Shown: one piece after another, positions 40,316 through 50,908 of the stretch
Numbering within the stretch: position 1 is the first letter of the stretch
Layout of the letters: each line of letters begins with the position of its first letter
Source: Actinomucor elegans
Taxonomy: Eukaryota; Mucoromycota; Mucoromycetes; Mucorales; Mucoraceae
Direction: 5' to 3'
NCBI GenBank assembly: GCA_026027325.1
Contig: JAMSLZ010000020.1
Location: 124,001-188,000, forward strand
DNA length: 64,000 nt
Position numbers and translations under genes: made by a program
The notes under the pieces: generated by a model
Seen by the model: the letters and a program-made list of their open reading frames with translations, nothing else
Told to the model about the DNA's origin: nothing
Database searches by the model: none

Positions 40316-43300
40316 TTAATAAGGTCTCCAAGCAACATATGTTTTGTCTTTATTTAATAAAGAAGGTATAAGTATAGCATATCCTATTATGTCCTTGGCT
40401 TTGATTATTTTCCATAGGAGCCTTTCTTCATAGGGTTGCGTATAATAGCAGCATGTTTGACCATCAAACACTAAAGTCGTTTGATGTTGTAATAAGGCAA
40501 GTATTTGATCTTTCCATCTAATAAACTGCTTTGCTTGGCCTATATTATATTGTAAGGACATAGTATCATCTGATATGTATGCAACTATCTTTTGGTTTTG
40601 TTTTCTTGAAGAAATATCAACGGTTTGGCCATTCCTCGTTTTACCGTAAGTATTAGAAGTAGAAACAGAGTACTCCTCTTCTGTTGAACTGGAACCATTA
40701 TGATCGGCTAGATATTGCTGGATTAGATGCTTAATATCACACGTTGGAAATAATTGGTTGATTAAGTCAGCAGAAGAAGGTTTAAATACCATATCTTCAT
40801 CAACACTATGGCTTTCAATTCCAATCTGCCAGTTTTTATACGCTTTTGTGTAGTGATCCATTAGAACAGTGACAGAGTTTTTTTGAGGATTTTGTTTAGA
40901 CTTGATATGTCTTTTTACATCTTGAATACTTCTTTCAAGAGTTCGGGCGCTTATCAATCTAAGTGGACCAAGCTGAAAAATAATATAGGACAAATGTTTT
41001 AGATAATGCTGGTTAATGGTAAATGTATCTTTTCCCATCTTCTGCAGTAAGAACGCATGCCATCTTTTTACTAATCTAGAATGAAAAGACGATATAAATT
41101 ATCGAAAACTTAGCATAGCTGCACGTAGTAGTCTCTCAAAAAAAAAACTTACTCATCAATCCGTAACAGATCACTTGGATATATGTTGAATTTTTGGGTC
41201 AAAGTGCAGACCATGGATATTGATTTCAAAGCATTGCACGCATCATCAACAGCTTCCAGTACAGGAGAAGCTACCTTTCTCTTCTTTTTTCTATTTCTTT
41301 CGGTTTGGTAAATATCAGCATGTTGTTTTCGTAACGCCTCCACTACCAAAGTGGGTACTATGTACATTAAAAAATCAATCCAGTCAACGCTACGAGATTG
41401 GCCTGATTTGGAAGAAATATCTAAGTGAAGAAAAAAGCAAGGATATTAATTCATTGGAATAATTAGCATTAAGTTTCTTGAGTTAATCTCTAATACCTAT
41501 AAATTGACCATCAATGGCTCCATTTGGAAGCATTCGTTGTATTTGAACCATTGCTCTGCCAATTTCTTCTCTATAGGCGTTCCGAAGGAACAAAGGGTTA
41601 TAGTATCCGAATCTCTGAGAGTCATCCTTCATCATGGACCATATGTGCTTGGCTATATTCATTCCCCATAAGTGCATCTCATCTAATCCAAAAAATGAAC
41701 ATCCATGAAAGCTTTTTAATAATGCAAATGGCAATTTCCCTTTGAGTGAAGTAGCCTAGATAGTTAATCAAATCATACTGCATTAGACACTGATACAGTT
41801 ACTATTGTTTAATTTATTAAGCTTCTTACCAAGTCACCGTTTTGATAATCCTCAGAAGTCCTTAATGGGTATTCAATGGGCTCTTGTGCTTCATTTGTTC
41901 CAGGAAAAACTATAGTCCTTTTTGATTTGGAATAAATGCCTTTGATCTTGCAAATGCGGCATCCATGGTAAGAATTATGGCCAGCATGTAAACATAGCTC
42001 TGATAGTCCAGGAATATCACCAATTATGTTTAATAAGTGGGCCTTTATACGGATGGAAGAGGTTCCTGTTTCGACAATAATGCCTTCTGTTTCCAAAACG
42101 AGAAGCTCCTGGATGGTAGGATAAAGGAAACTAAAGATATCATAGGGTTTTCTCGGACCAGGTATGACGGCAACGATCAGTCTGTTTTCTGGATCAAATC
42201 TATAATAGAGCATTTAATTTATCCATTAAAGTTTCAGCGCCAAGTTATTTTGTTTTGTACCTTTGTTCTGGTGGTATATCATTAATAGTAAACATGATAA
42301 TTGCCATACTATTATCACCTGTGTCAAAAGGATGGAATCCATCGTAATGGAACGAGAGCGAGAGGTTATAGTCTTCTTCGGCGTCACTATTTCTACTTTT
42401 AAAAGCGAATCCATCCAATATATCTCTCTCGCAGCCATCAAGCTCATCGGTTGAACTATACACAGAGCTACGCGTAGCTTTATATTTCAACTTCTTCCTA
42501 TTCTTTTCAGACAGCATAAAATAGGCCAACTGCTTACTAAGTGATAGTTGGTAATGCTTGGCTTTAGCTTCCATGATAGTTGATGTGGACGATGTCTCTT
42601 CATAACGATGTCTCTTGCAACTTAACCTAGGGCAAGCAGTTTGGCTGTCACCAGGGTAATACATGTAGCACCCTTCAGGACACATGTCATATTTATCAGC
42701 TTGAAGTTGGATTATATGATTATTATTAATGCTTTCGCATTTATACGGGCTGATGAATTTTAGATGTTCTATAAAAGAAAATAAGAATAGCAGTGAGCAC
42801 ACTGGTAGTAGTAAAGCAGCAAGATGGAAATAATAACTATACCACTATTCATCTCAATTAAGTACTCATTGAAGAAGTTGAATATTTTTTCGGTCGTACT
42901 TTTTGATACATTGTTTTCTTTTAAGAGATACTTCAGTTCTAGACTTTTCCTCTCTGGAGGACTTAAAATATCCATGTACTGTTTACCATCGTCCTTGATT
43001 TTAAGCTGAATAGGATGGGTAATAGTATCTTTGAATTTGCTTAATCTAGAGTATATTTCTTCCACTGTGGTTTTTTTTATTGCGTCTTCTTCTATAGCGC
43101 CAACTGTTCGCCAACCTTCTTGTATTACCTTAGTTTTTTCTGAATTTTCTTCTTCATTCGCTATAGAGTCGCATTCATCCAAGCTGTTCATATCTACAGA
43201 GTTACTGAAATCACAGTGGCTTGTTCGTAAAATATCAGCAGGATTGTTATTTACAATATCAGTGCTTGATTGATGTTGCGTTTCATGGTTTAAAAGATCA

Positions 43301-43470
43301 TCTGATACATAAGGGTTACTGGCGAAATGACCTTGCTGAGATAGTGTAAGTTTCTGCTTTACTTGACTATATATATTGAAAGCACGTCGCATTCTGCAAT
43401 TGATAATATGCCTTCTTATTTCTTTTTTAGTAAAGTACTGTTGACACACTGGGCAGTTTTCACCAGGCAT
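40316..43470 (-). CDS. Tnp2-family transposase of the CACTA-like element
   Basis: Six exons (43470-42843, 42768-42261, 42199-41830, 41755-41497, 41420-41153, 41075-40316) encode about 930 residues; an upstream in-frame ATG at 43542 would add 24. The N-terminus begins with a zinc-binding motif CPVCQQYFTKKEIRRHIINC. A second Cys cluster (CPEGC, ACPRLSC) is near residues 239-260. The core has SFHYDGFHPFDTGDNS (about 350), INDIPPEQRFDPENRLI, IPGPRKPYD, HGCRICKIKG and FFGLDEMHLWGM, the sequence blocks typical of transposase family tnp2 from CACTA/En-Spm elements. Acidic residues in these blocks are candidates for the DDE site. The first donor is less certain: GTATAG at 42842 fits phase, GTGGTA is an alternative. 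No stop or frameshift interrupts the model. Confidence 0.87.
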
Positions 43471-44083
43471 TATTCTTGTTGAAATAGGCGAAAGAGTAAA
43501 ATAAAGGTAAAAGCGTTGGGACTCTGCACGTATTATATGCACAGTTTTAGAGATGCGGTAAAAATTGAATAAAAAGCGAATAAATGAATTAAAACCGTTT
43601 TATGAGGTTTTATTGATCTAAAGTAAGTTTAGCTATCCTATCTAGCACGTATGTCTTGTATTTAGATTTCAAAGAAAATAGTCTCTTGGTAACAATCAAA
43701 GGTCTTTTTTAATATATGTTCACTCTGCATTAATTGTCCTTTCAGCGGTGATCCAAACTTCCCTCTTTAGATGGATGGTTAGATGAAACCCATTCCTTAA
43801 TATATATATGCAGAGTGCCATATGTGCGTTTCACCACAAGAGAGATATCAATATTCGAGCAAGGTTTGTTTATTACGCATAATTACGTTACATTAGCTCT
43901 AATAGGTTCTGATTTTTTGTATATGATACCTAGCACTTCCTGGTAAGATTCTCCCGACACAGGCTATACCTATTAAGTTAAAGCCATTTTTAACTGCAGG
44001 GCTTATGATATAAAGATAGTTCCACTACATACATTTCTTTTGCACTCATTTCTTTCCATAGATTTTATAAAATCATTAGAATC

Positions 44084-44766
44084 ATGCCAGCTAACAGAAG
44101 ACAAATTAGACAGATCAGCCAATCCAGCCAATCCAGCCAATCCAGCAGCAGAGAAAACGACAGAGATCTTAACAGTCAAATAAATCTACCTCCACCTTGG
44201 ATGGAAGATTTTAAACAAGATCTCATAAATTATTTCGATGAAAAGCTTCAACCCTCTTTAAACATAGGAAGCTCAAAAACTATCCCAGTGCCAAAGAAGC
44301 AAAGGAGAGTAAACTCTAAAGTTTATATCCAATGCTTTTTAAAAGAACACCTAAAGGAGCCAGTGCCTAATGATGAAGATATCAGCAGCCTGATGGGAAT
44401 ACTTGATCAAGAAGCTTTCTCTTCAGTACTAACTTTTGCGCAGCAGAACCCAGAAGCTGCATGTAAAAGCTGGAGGCAGCTTTCTTCTCTTAATAAGCTC
44501 TCCATGATACAGTCGGCACTACAACAGTCGATAGCATCAGATGAACGGCTTGCTATCATCAACAAGTGTGTAAGATTTTGGCCTTGCGAGTTTCTTGTGC
44601 AAGAAAAATGGACTAACAGAAGCAAATATAACAGGAAGAAAGTGTAAGTGTACATTCTATAACTATTGCATATTGAATCAAAAGGAGAGAAAAATAAACA
44701 CCCATTTGTAGGCTTCAAGCGGAAGGTGCGCAGTTAAGAAATGCAAGAAATCAAGGACTGCAGTAA
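44084..44766 (+). CDS. Second protein of the CACTA-like transposon, unknown
   Basis: Two exons, 44084-44643 and 44712-44766, encode 204 residues. The protein starts with a basic, Ser/Gln-rich stretch (repeats of SQSS), has an amphipathic helix region WMEDFKQDLINYFDEKL, a basic patch PKKQRRVNSKVY, and a helical C-terminal half rich in Leu and Ala (FAQQNPEAACKSWRQL, LNKLSMIQSAL) ending in KWTNRSKYNRKKV. No known domain is recognised. By position it is the counterpart of the accessory DNA-binding protein (TNPA) of plant En/Spm, which binds subterminal repeats; that role here is inference only. It could also be a captured host gene. A TATA-like stretch and CT leader at about 44012-44050 precede it. 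Confidence 0.75.
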
Positions 44767-44924
44767 TATATCAGTAAATATAATTAGCTTAATATTATAT
44801 ACCCATTTTGTATCGTTTCATCTTATTGAATAAAGAGTCATCATTACACATATGTTGTTTCATTATCTATACATGGTTAATACATGCAAAAAAGGTTGAA
44901 ATATAAGTGGTTGAAATCATAGGA

Positions 44925-45240
44925 AGGTTAACATGCTTTTCGAGTGAATTACAAGTGAATTGCAAGTTAACATGTTTTTCGAGTGAATTGCAAGTGAATT
45001 GCAAGTTAACATGTTTTTCGAGTGAATTGCAAGTGAATTGCGAGTTAACATGTTTTTTGAGTGAATTGCAAGTGAATTGCGAGTTAACTTGCTTTCCGAG
45101 TTAATTTAAGGTGAATTTCGGGTTAACCTGATTTTCAAGTGAATTGCAGGTGAATTGCAAGTTAACTTGAATTCACTCGAAACGGCAACGATTCTCCTGC
45201 AAACCGAGTTAACTTGAAATTCACTCGAAATTCACTCGAA
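44925..45240. repeat. Right subterminal array of the CACTA-like element (39-bp units)
   Basis: Tandem 39-bp units begin at about 44929; each unit contains taacatgtttttcgagtgaa and ttgcaagtgaattgcaag. The first four are nearly identical and later ones diverge towards the terminus, where inverted copies (ttcactcgaaattcactcga) appear. An open frame with repeats of LTCFSSELQVNC across it is only the translation of this array. Confidence 0.85.
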
Positions 45241-45755
45241 TTTTTCCCATAGTGAGTAGTAGGCGCAGTATGATGCTGTTCATACGGTTTTATATTATTT
45301 TCAAAGTAGTTGTCCAAACCACAAACTAGAGAGGAGGGTAAACTCTCTTGTTGATTATAAAATGAGCCTGATTGATCCATTTCAACTCGTTTGAAGCGTC
45401 TCTTTCTGTTTAAAAACGCTTCACTGTACAATAATAAGCAAACACACAATAGAAAGTAAGAAAAAAGTAGAATTAAACTCAAATTATATTTCAAATATAT
45501 CTGTTACAAGCAGGGGAAAGCGTTTCCAAACACAATCTGAATCATCACACCTTTTAAGGAACTCTTAGTTGACCTTGCGCCAACTAGTTATCTCACACAC
45601 AGCAACACTCAGACCATCTCGGGATTTGAAGCGGAGCATTTTGAATTGAAACGAGCCAGTCAGCAAAAGAGTAAACCTCTTCAAAGAGATCCATCTATTG
45701 GTTTTTCTTTCTCTTTTCTCCCTCCCTCCCTCTTTCTTTTAGATAAAATTAATCC

Positions 45756-48465
45756 ATGTCTTATCCGTCAATTGGTGAAGGATCCTCTTCATCTAATACG
45801 CCTCACTTGGAACAATATGATAGTACGAATAGCAAAGGAAAAGATAAATACCCAGTAAATCAATCCTATAGATATTCCCCAGAGGAAACAGATAGCGTCC
45901 ATGCTCCTCTACTTACGCCATCCTCGGCTTATGGATCCGTCTTATCTATAGATAGCGTATCAGAAGAGAATACAAACTCTAACGAGCGTCTTTCTCAAAA
46001 GACGTGCACAGCTATAGCCATTTTTATCACCGTTTGCAGTATAATCATTTTATTTTTTCTGATATGGTTTGCTCCTACTTTTGCCGAGCGTTCTATCGAT
46101 AAAGGGGTTGCTTTCAGTTTTCAAAGAGCTGCCATTCTCAATGTAACTGAAGACAATATTATTACTATGCACGTTACCGGCAAGATCGAATTACAACCGG
46201 AATTGTTTCGATTACAGCAGAAATTCAATCATGTTTTTGGCACAATTGGCATTCGACAGAGTGAATTGCAAGTACATTATCAGCAACCAGCAGCTTCTAA
46301 AACAGAATCTCGGTTGGTTTTAGCAGGAAACTCTTCTATGGGTATAATTGATTTACCTGCTTTGGATTTGAACAGTGTCTCGAGCGTGACCGGCTTTAAT
46401 TTTATCACCCGATTCATGATTGAGGATGCTGATGCACTAATGGAGTTTTGTAAAGACGCAGTAGTATCTAAGACTGTCATGTGGCGCGTAGCCGGTCCTT
46501 TATCAGTCACTCTCGGATGGCTACCTTGGAAATCCAAAGTGAATTTAGATAAAACCATTGAGCTGGAAGGTAAATACGCTAAAAATGCATCAAGAAACCA
46601 AAAATTAAGCCATCTTTTTTAAGGTATGAATGGGTTGAAAGAAACAGATATGCAATCCATGACATTTCCTGGCGAGCATCCTTTGGGAGGGGTCCAAGTA
46701 TTGGGTACAGTAGGGATCTACAATCCTTCCAGCGTGCTTAGCTTAAGTCTAGGCAATATGGACTTTGGGATTTACTTGCCAGCCGCGTCACCTGAGAAAA
46801 AGGATGTTTTAATTGCTATAGTTCAAGCTATGGATGCAGACCTTCAAGGTCATCGCATGAATTACTTTAATGTGACAGGTCGTACATTGCCTATACCCGA
46901 TGACTCGCAAGTACAGCAATTAATGGAGACGTTTTTGAGCAATTACATCCATGGCAACACAACACAAGTGAATGTGCGTGGCAGTAGCTATGGGCCTGAT
47001 GATCAACCCTCTAAAAAGCACATTGGCACTACACCCAAATGGCTTCGTAAGGCACTTGAATCTGTGGTACTAGGTGTACCATTCCCTGGTGCTACCGAGA
47101 CTGATCTGATTCAATCACTTCAATTGTCACACATTAAGATAGACTTTTCAAGCACAGGTAGTCCGCTCATCTCGGGCGACGCCACTGCCTTGTTAAAGAA
47201 GCCCCAAGAAATGCAGTTTCATATGGATGTGACTGAAATTGATCCTCACGTACTATTGTACCTCAATATGGATTCCACAAAGCCCTTTGCTAGTGTCCAG
47301 CCTAACCATCCTTGTCCAGCACATGGAGAAGAAGGCGACGGTATTGATTTGCCTTTGGGCTATATGAAAGTTGTTTCTAAATTAACAAGAGCACCCTTTA
47401 AAATCTTGCCAGGCGGTCAAAAAGATTTTGAAGAATTTTTGAACCGGGTTTTTCATAAGAAGAAAGGAACAATCTATATTCGAGGTACCTCAGATGCTAC
47501 AATCGAAAGCGCCTTTGGTCGATTAACTATTCGAGACCTTGAGTTTAATGGCCAAGTTGACACTCAAGGTTTAGAAGGCATGCAAAACCCACCACCTCAG
47601 CTTACTTCCATGACTATTGTACAAGGCTTTCCAGATGCACTGTTAGCTAAAACAGATTTGAAAATATATAGCCCTTCTGACGTGGATATCAACCTGGGTG
47701 AATTAAATATGATCATACTCTATAACGGCCATTTAATTGGTAACACGACTATACCAGAACTTGCTTTAGCTCCTGGTGTGTATAATGAACTGACTGTATC
47801 TGCTTGGCTCTTTGGTAATAACGAGCATGTTATTGATTTTATCGGGAAATACATATCTAATGGTAAGACTATTTTTGCCACCATGACATTCATAACTAAA
47901 ACCTTGATTAGGACTAAGTCTGAAAAGTAATGTCACTCTCACTATATCTGGTGATCATCCCAATGCTTCAAAGTCAAAGCTATTGAATGATTTTTTAAAA
48001 CATTTGACATTTCAAGTTCAAGCGCCTCCGTTCAAAGAAGAACCTCTGTTAGCAGACTGTCAAATGAACATCCTATCCTCTACTGTTGTAATGAGTTTGA
48101 GAAACCCGTTTCAAGGTATCAATATGTCTATTAATAAGATCAATGCGACCGCTTCATATGAAATCTACGAGATTGGTAAAGTAATTGCAGACTTCGAAGA
48201 TCTTGGAGAAGGTTGGAAAGGGCCTATGCTGTTACCGCCGCCTAAATGTGATGAGTTTGGTAAATGCAAAGGTATCATTGTAGAATCTGAAAAAATCCCT
48301 GTAGCAACCAAAAAACTGGGATTTGAAGCTATCAAGAAAGCTTTAGGTGGGTCCATTGATGTTTCAGTAGACAGTCAAGTTGGTGTAATGATCGATCGGT
48401 TTGAATTGAAAGATCTCTTGTATAGACAGAATAATATTACTGCAAAAGTAAGAAAAGGATTTTAA
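45756..48465 (+). CDS. Tag1/DUF3712-like single-pass membrane protein
   Basis: Exons 45756-46569, 46624-47862 and 47912-48465 encode 868 residues. A disordered Ser-rich N-terminal tail carries a possible acidic-dileucine-like sorting signal (HAPLLTP). One membrane segment at about residues 84-105 (TAIAIFITVCSIIILFFLIW) is followed by about 760 residues of beta-rich repeats of LEA2/Ig-like type (for example IYNPSSVLSLSLGNMDFGI, IYSPSDVDINLGELNMIILY, LRNPFQGINMSINKINATA). Several N-glycosylation sites support a lumenal location. This architecture fits the fungal family that includes yeast Tag1/YLR173W, a vacuolar membrane protein linked to ending autophagy. The family call is by pattern; a vacuolar role is inference. 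The start is the ATG following a CT-rich leader. Confidence 0.72.
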
Positions 48466-48974
48466 TCTTTTATACATGTCAATAAACTCTAAATGAACAA
48501 GCAAGCCACTTTACAGTAGAAAGATACAATTGGATCCAATATAGTATTGAAACTCGTGTTTTTCGTTATTCTTTGTCTTATGATATTTTGTGTACCTTAT
48601 TATTTTACTATATATGAACTCAAGCTGTAACTGCAGGGTTATTCGTCGTTAATACATAGTGAAACTGAAACCAATTGATTAACTGATATTGCTTCTTTTT
48701 GCAAGGTCTTCAATCAAATTATCGCTTGTAATCTTATATGGAACTTAACAAGACTTTGTACTACGAACTAAATTTTCGCTTACTTTTAATGGGCCTTCTA
48801 GTGAAATGGCAGCCAATGGCAAGAACCAGCTTAAATGAGCTCCCAAAGAGTCCCTTAATATATTTAAGCTAAACTTCAATGTTACATTCTGTAACCTGCC
48901 TTATAATCTTAGTATCATCTTTTCTATCTTTTCTCTCTTTCTCTTGAAATCATCTTCACTCATTTAAAACAGTA
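48466..48974. other. Intergenic spacer between two plus-strand genes
   Basis: Five hundred bases holding the 3' end of the Tag1-like gene and the promoter of the next, with ttaatatatttaagct near 48855 and a tttctctctttctct leader just before the start codon. Confidence 0.4.
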
Positions 48975-50135
48975 ATGCGCTTAAATAGAACTCGATTCAG
49001 TTTGATTGTTTTATTGATTGCTCTGGTATTGGTACAAGAGATCAAAGCACAATTTCTATGTGGAATATTTAAATCTTGTACATCTTCCTCTGTACCAGAG
49101 CCCTCCGCTTCACCTACACCATCAGCGCCCGCTCCTTCTGCGCCATCGAGCCCAACAATACCTTCTCCTGCACCACAACCATCTCCACCTGCGTCCAGTA
49201 TCGTTGCGCCTAAACCAAGCTCTTCCGTTGCAGCGCCTAGTTCAAAACCGCCAGTACCTTCTCCCACATCGTCAGTAAAACCTACTTCAGAGAACGATCC
49301 ACCTTCAATTCCTTCAAAAACAGCAGATAGTAGCTCTTCCATCACTTCATCAACAGCCACTCCCTCTACTAGTTCTGATTCTAATGAGAAGAAAGGTGGT
49401 ACTAACATTGGTGTTATTGTCGGATCTGTTTGTGGCTTTGTCGCCATCATTGGCGCTGGCTTCGCTTATGCTTTCTTTTCCAAGACCAGAAGAAACAACC
49501 GAAACAAACGACTTTATAGCGAGAATGGAGACATGTATGATCATCATAATAACTACCAATCTGATCCATTCAGCAATAATGTTCGACCTTCTCCTGCTTT
49601 GGCTGCTTCTGCTGTCCATGCTGCAGATGATATCCATCAACATAGTAATAATAACGCCAATCAATGGGGAATGATGGATCACCAACAACCCTATGGTAAC
49701 TATAATAACAATAATAGTACTGCTATGATGTCGCCTCAACCTCCTATGGCTACAGTCGCCAAGCAGCATGATCCTTATTACACGAATTCTCCACAGATGG
49801 CATATGCAGTTGATCCCAATACAAACTATTATAATAATCAGCCTTATTACGATCCTAATGTGGGTTACCAGCATCAGCAGCAGCATCAACACTATGATTC
49901 ACATTATGATCAACAGCATTATACTACTGAACCTCAGTACGACCCATACGCTATGCAACAACAACAACAAACTCAATCAACTAATGGTACTGTGGTAGGC
50001 GCCTATAATCAATCCAAAACTGCTGCCGCTGTAGTTCCAGCGGTTGCTACAACCAACTCTGCAGTGTATTCAGCACCAAATAGTTATCCAGAAGACCATC
50101 CAGCTGCCCCAACAAACAATGGATCGTACAGATAA
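48975..50135 (+). CDS. Wall-sensor-like membrane protein with Pro/Ser-rich ectodomain
   Basis: A single-exon gene of 386 residues. It has a signal peptide at residues 1-25 (FSLIVLLIALVLVQEIKA), a short Cys-containing segment (FLCGIFKSC), a Ser/Pro/Ala-rich stalk of about 100 residues likely to be O-glycosylated, and one membrane segment near 138-160 (IGVIVGSVCGFVAIIGAGFA). A cytoplasmic tail of about 220 residues is rich in Asn, Gln, Tyr, His and Pro. The layout matches stress sensors and mucins of the Mid2/Wsc kind, but there is no WSC domain and the tail is prion-like. It sits in the same strand and spacing class as its neighbours, with no hint of co-regulation. The function is inferred from topology only. 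Confidence 0.8.
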   Translation: MRLNRTRFSLIVLLIALVLVQEIKAQFLCGIFKSCTSSSVPEPSASPTPSAPAPSAPSSPTIPSPAPQPSPPASSIVAPKPSSSVAAPSSKPPVPSPTSSVKPTSENDPPSIPSKTADSSSSITSSTATPSTSSDSNEKKGGTNIGVIVGSVCGFVAIIGAGFAYAFFSKTRRNNRNKRLYSENGDMYDHHNNYQSDPFSNNVRPSPALAASAVHAADDIHQHSNNNANQWGMMDHQQPYGNYNNNNSTAMMSPQPPMATVAKQHDPYYTNSPQMAYAVDPNTNYYNNQPYYDPNVGYQHQQQHQHYDSHYDQQHYTTEPQYDPYAMQQQQQTQSTNGTVVGAYNQSKTAAAVVPAVATTNSAVYSAPNSYPEDHPAAPTNNGSYR

Positions 50136-50908
50136 TATCTTTTCTTTAGTATAAACTCATTTTCCCCTTTTCAATTACACATATTTTTTTTCTTTTATAT
50201 ATATATACTTATTCTTATTTACCCTCCTTTTATTACTATATTATTACTACTATTCATTATTTCACTATTATAACTATACGTCTACTCCAACTTTCCTTAC
50301 ATCTCCATATATATATGTATATATATATATAAAAGAAAGAACCGACCAGAGTTGTTCCTTCCTAAAGGATTTACTACTACTATTACAAAATGAATCATTC
50401 TTAGTTCTTTTACTAATGCTGTTCATAATTGTATCAATTAAAACACAATTCGCAATTTGAGTATATACAGTGATAAGAAACACTTGGCTACCCTTTTATT
50501 TATCATTTGTGTTATTTACAAACATGTGAACTGACACATGTAAAAGCGTATGATAGGAACTCAATTCCTTTTAACCTTGAAGAGATAGCTTGGCGTAACA
50601 TGTTTCGCGGGCCAACATCTTTGTGTCACATTCTTGTTCATTATTTTGAAGAAGTACACTTCATTTGATTTACGTAAACTCGTCTTGAACTTCGTATATA
50701 ACCTATTTTAACGACACTATTAGCTGCTACCAGTTAAATATTACTACAACTGATTGATTTGTCCTAATAAGAAAATATTTAAATTCTAATACTCCGCTCG
50801 AGAACTTTATTAATCAGGCAAGTGAAGGCTAGATGAAGGCTATATAATTATCAAATGTGTACTTGGCATTAAACGAAGGAGAAACATTCAAGTATGTCTG
50901 ACATTTTA
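50136..50908. other. Intergenic region, 5' flank of the palindromic element
   Basis: Holds the AT-rich 3' region of the wall-sensor-like gene, with a TATATA run near 50308-50330. No gene is supported. Confidence 0.4.

Larger units (their letters stand above)
40003..45257. mobile_element. CACTA/CMC-type DNA transposon, apparently complete, 5,255 bp
   Basis: Both ends carry the inverted sequence ACTCACTATGGGAAAAA, which includes the CACTA motif. The flanks are AGT at 40000-40002 and AGT at 45258-45260, a 3-bp target duplication as known for CACTA elements. If the ends are instead set at CACTA, the flanks AGTACT and AGTAGT do not match exactly, so the first reading is preferred. Inside are a tnp2-type transposase gene (-) and a divergent second gene (+), separated by about 600 bp that should hold a bidirectional promoter. 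Subterminal zones (40020-40140 and 44925-45240) are full of the motif agtgaatt. Both genes have complete splice-consistent frames, so the copy may be autonomous. Confidence 0.9.
38823..45380 (-). pseudogene. Hypothetical protein gene interrupted in exon 1 by a CACTA-like transposon
   Basis: Host exon 1 starts with ATG at 45380 and runs 41 codons to 45258. It resumes at 39999 on the other side of the element and ends at a donor after 39969; exon 2 is 39913-38823. Without the 5.26-kb insertion and one copy of the AGT duplication the frame continues exactly: HHTAPT joins PPFSPPASNQ, giving 414 residues. The downstream part has FMRCKTRYMHPDFKPIPPSP, a WERTTDTFAEFSPYF block, a Ser/Gln-rich linker and a compact C-terminal region (about 170 residues, FWNNLAIF, FANFARTLM, LVGIEMESWDLRG). 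I do not recognise the family. The reading frame downstream of the insertion is intact, so insertion is recent or the gene is still expressed, possibly through splicing of the element. Confidence 0.8.

Noticed and set aside
43471..43542. Longer N-terminus for the transposase (ATG at 43542)
   Set aside because: Possible, but the ATG at 43470 lies directly before the zinc-binding motif, and the extra 24 residues look like translated leader. Kept as an alternative only.
44907..45104. 65-codon repetitive ORF (LTCFSSELQVNC units)
   Set aside because: It is a translation of the 39-bp subterminal array of the transposon; no gene structure.
48956..49892. Long minus-strand ORFs opposite the wall-sensor-like gene
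   Set aside because: Shadow frames of a low-complexity Ser/Pro and Asn/Gln coding sequence.
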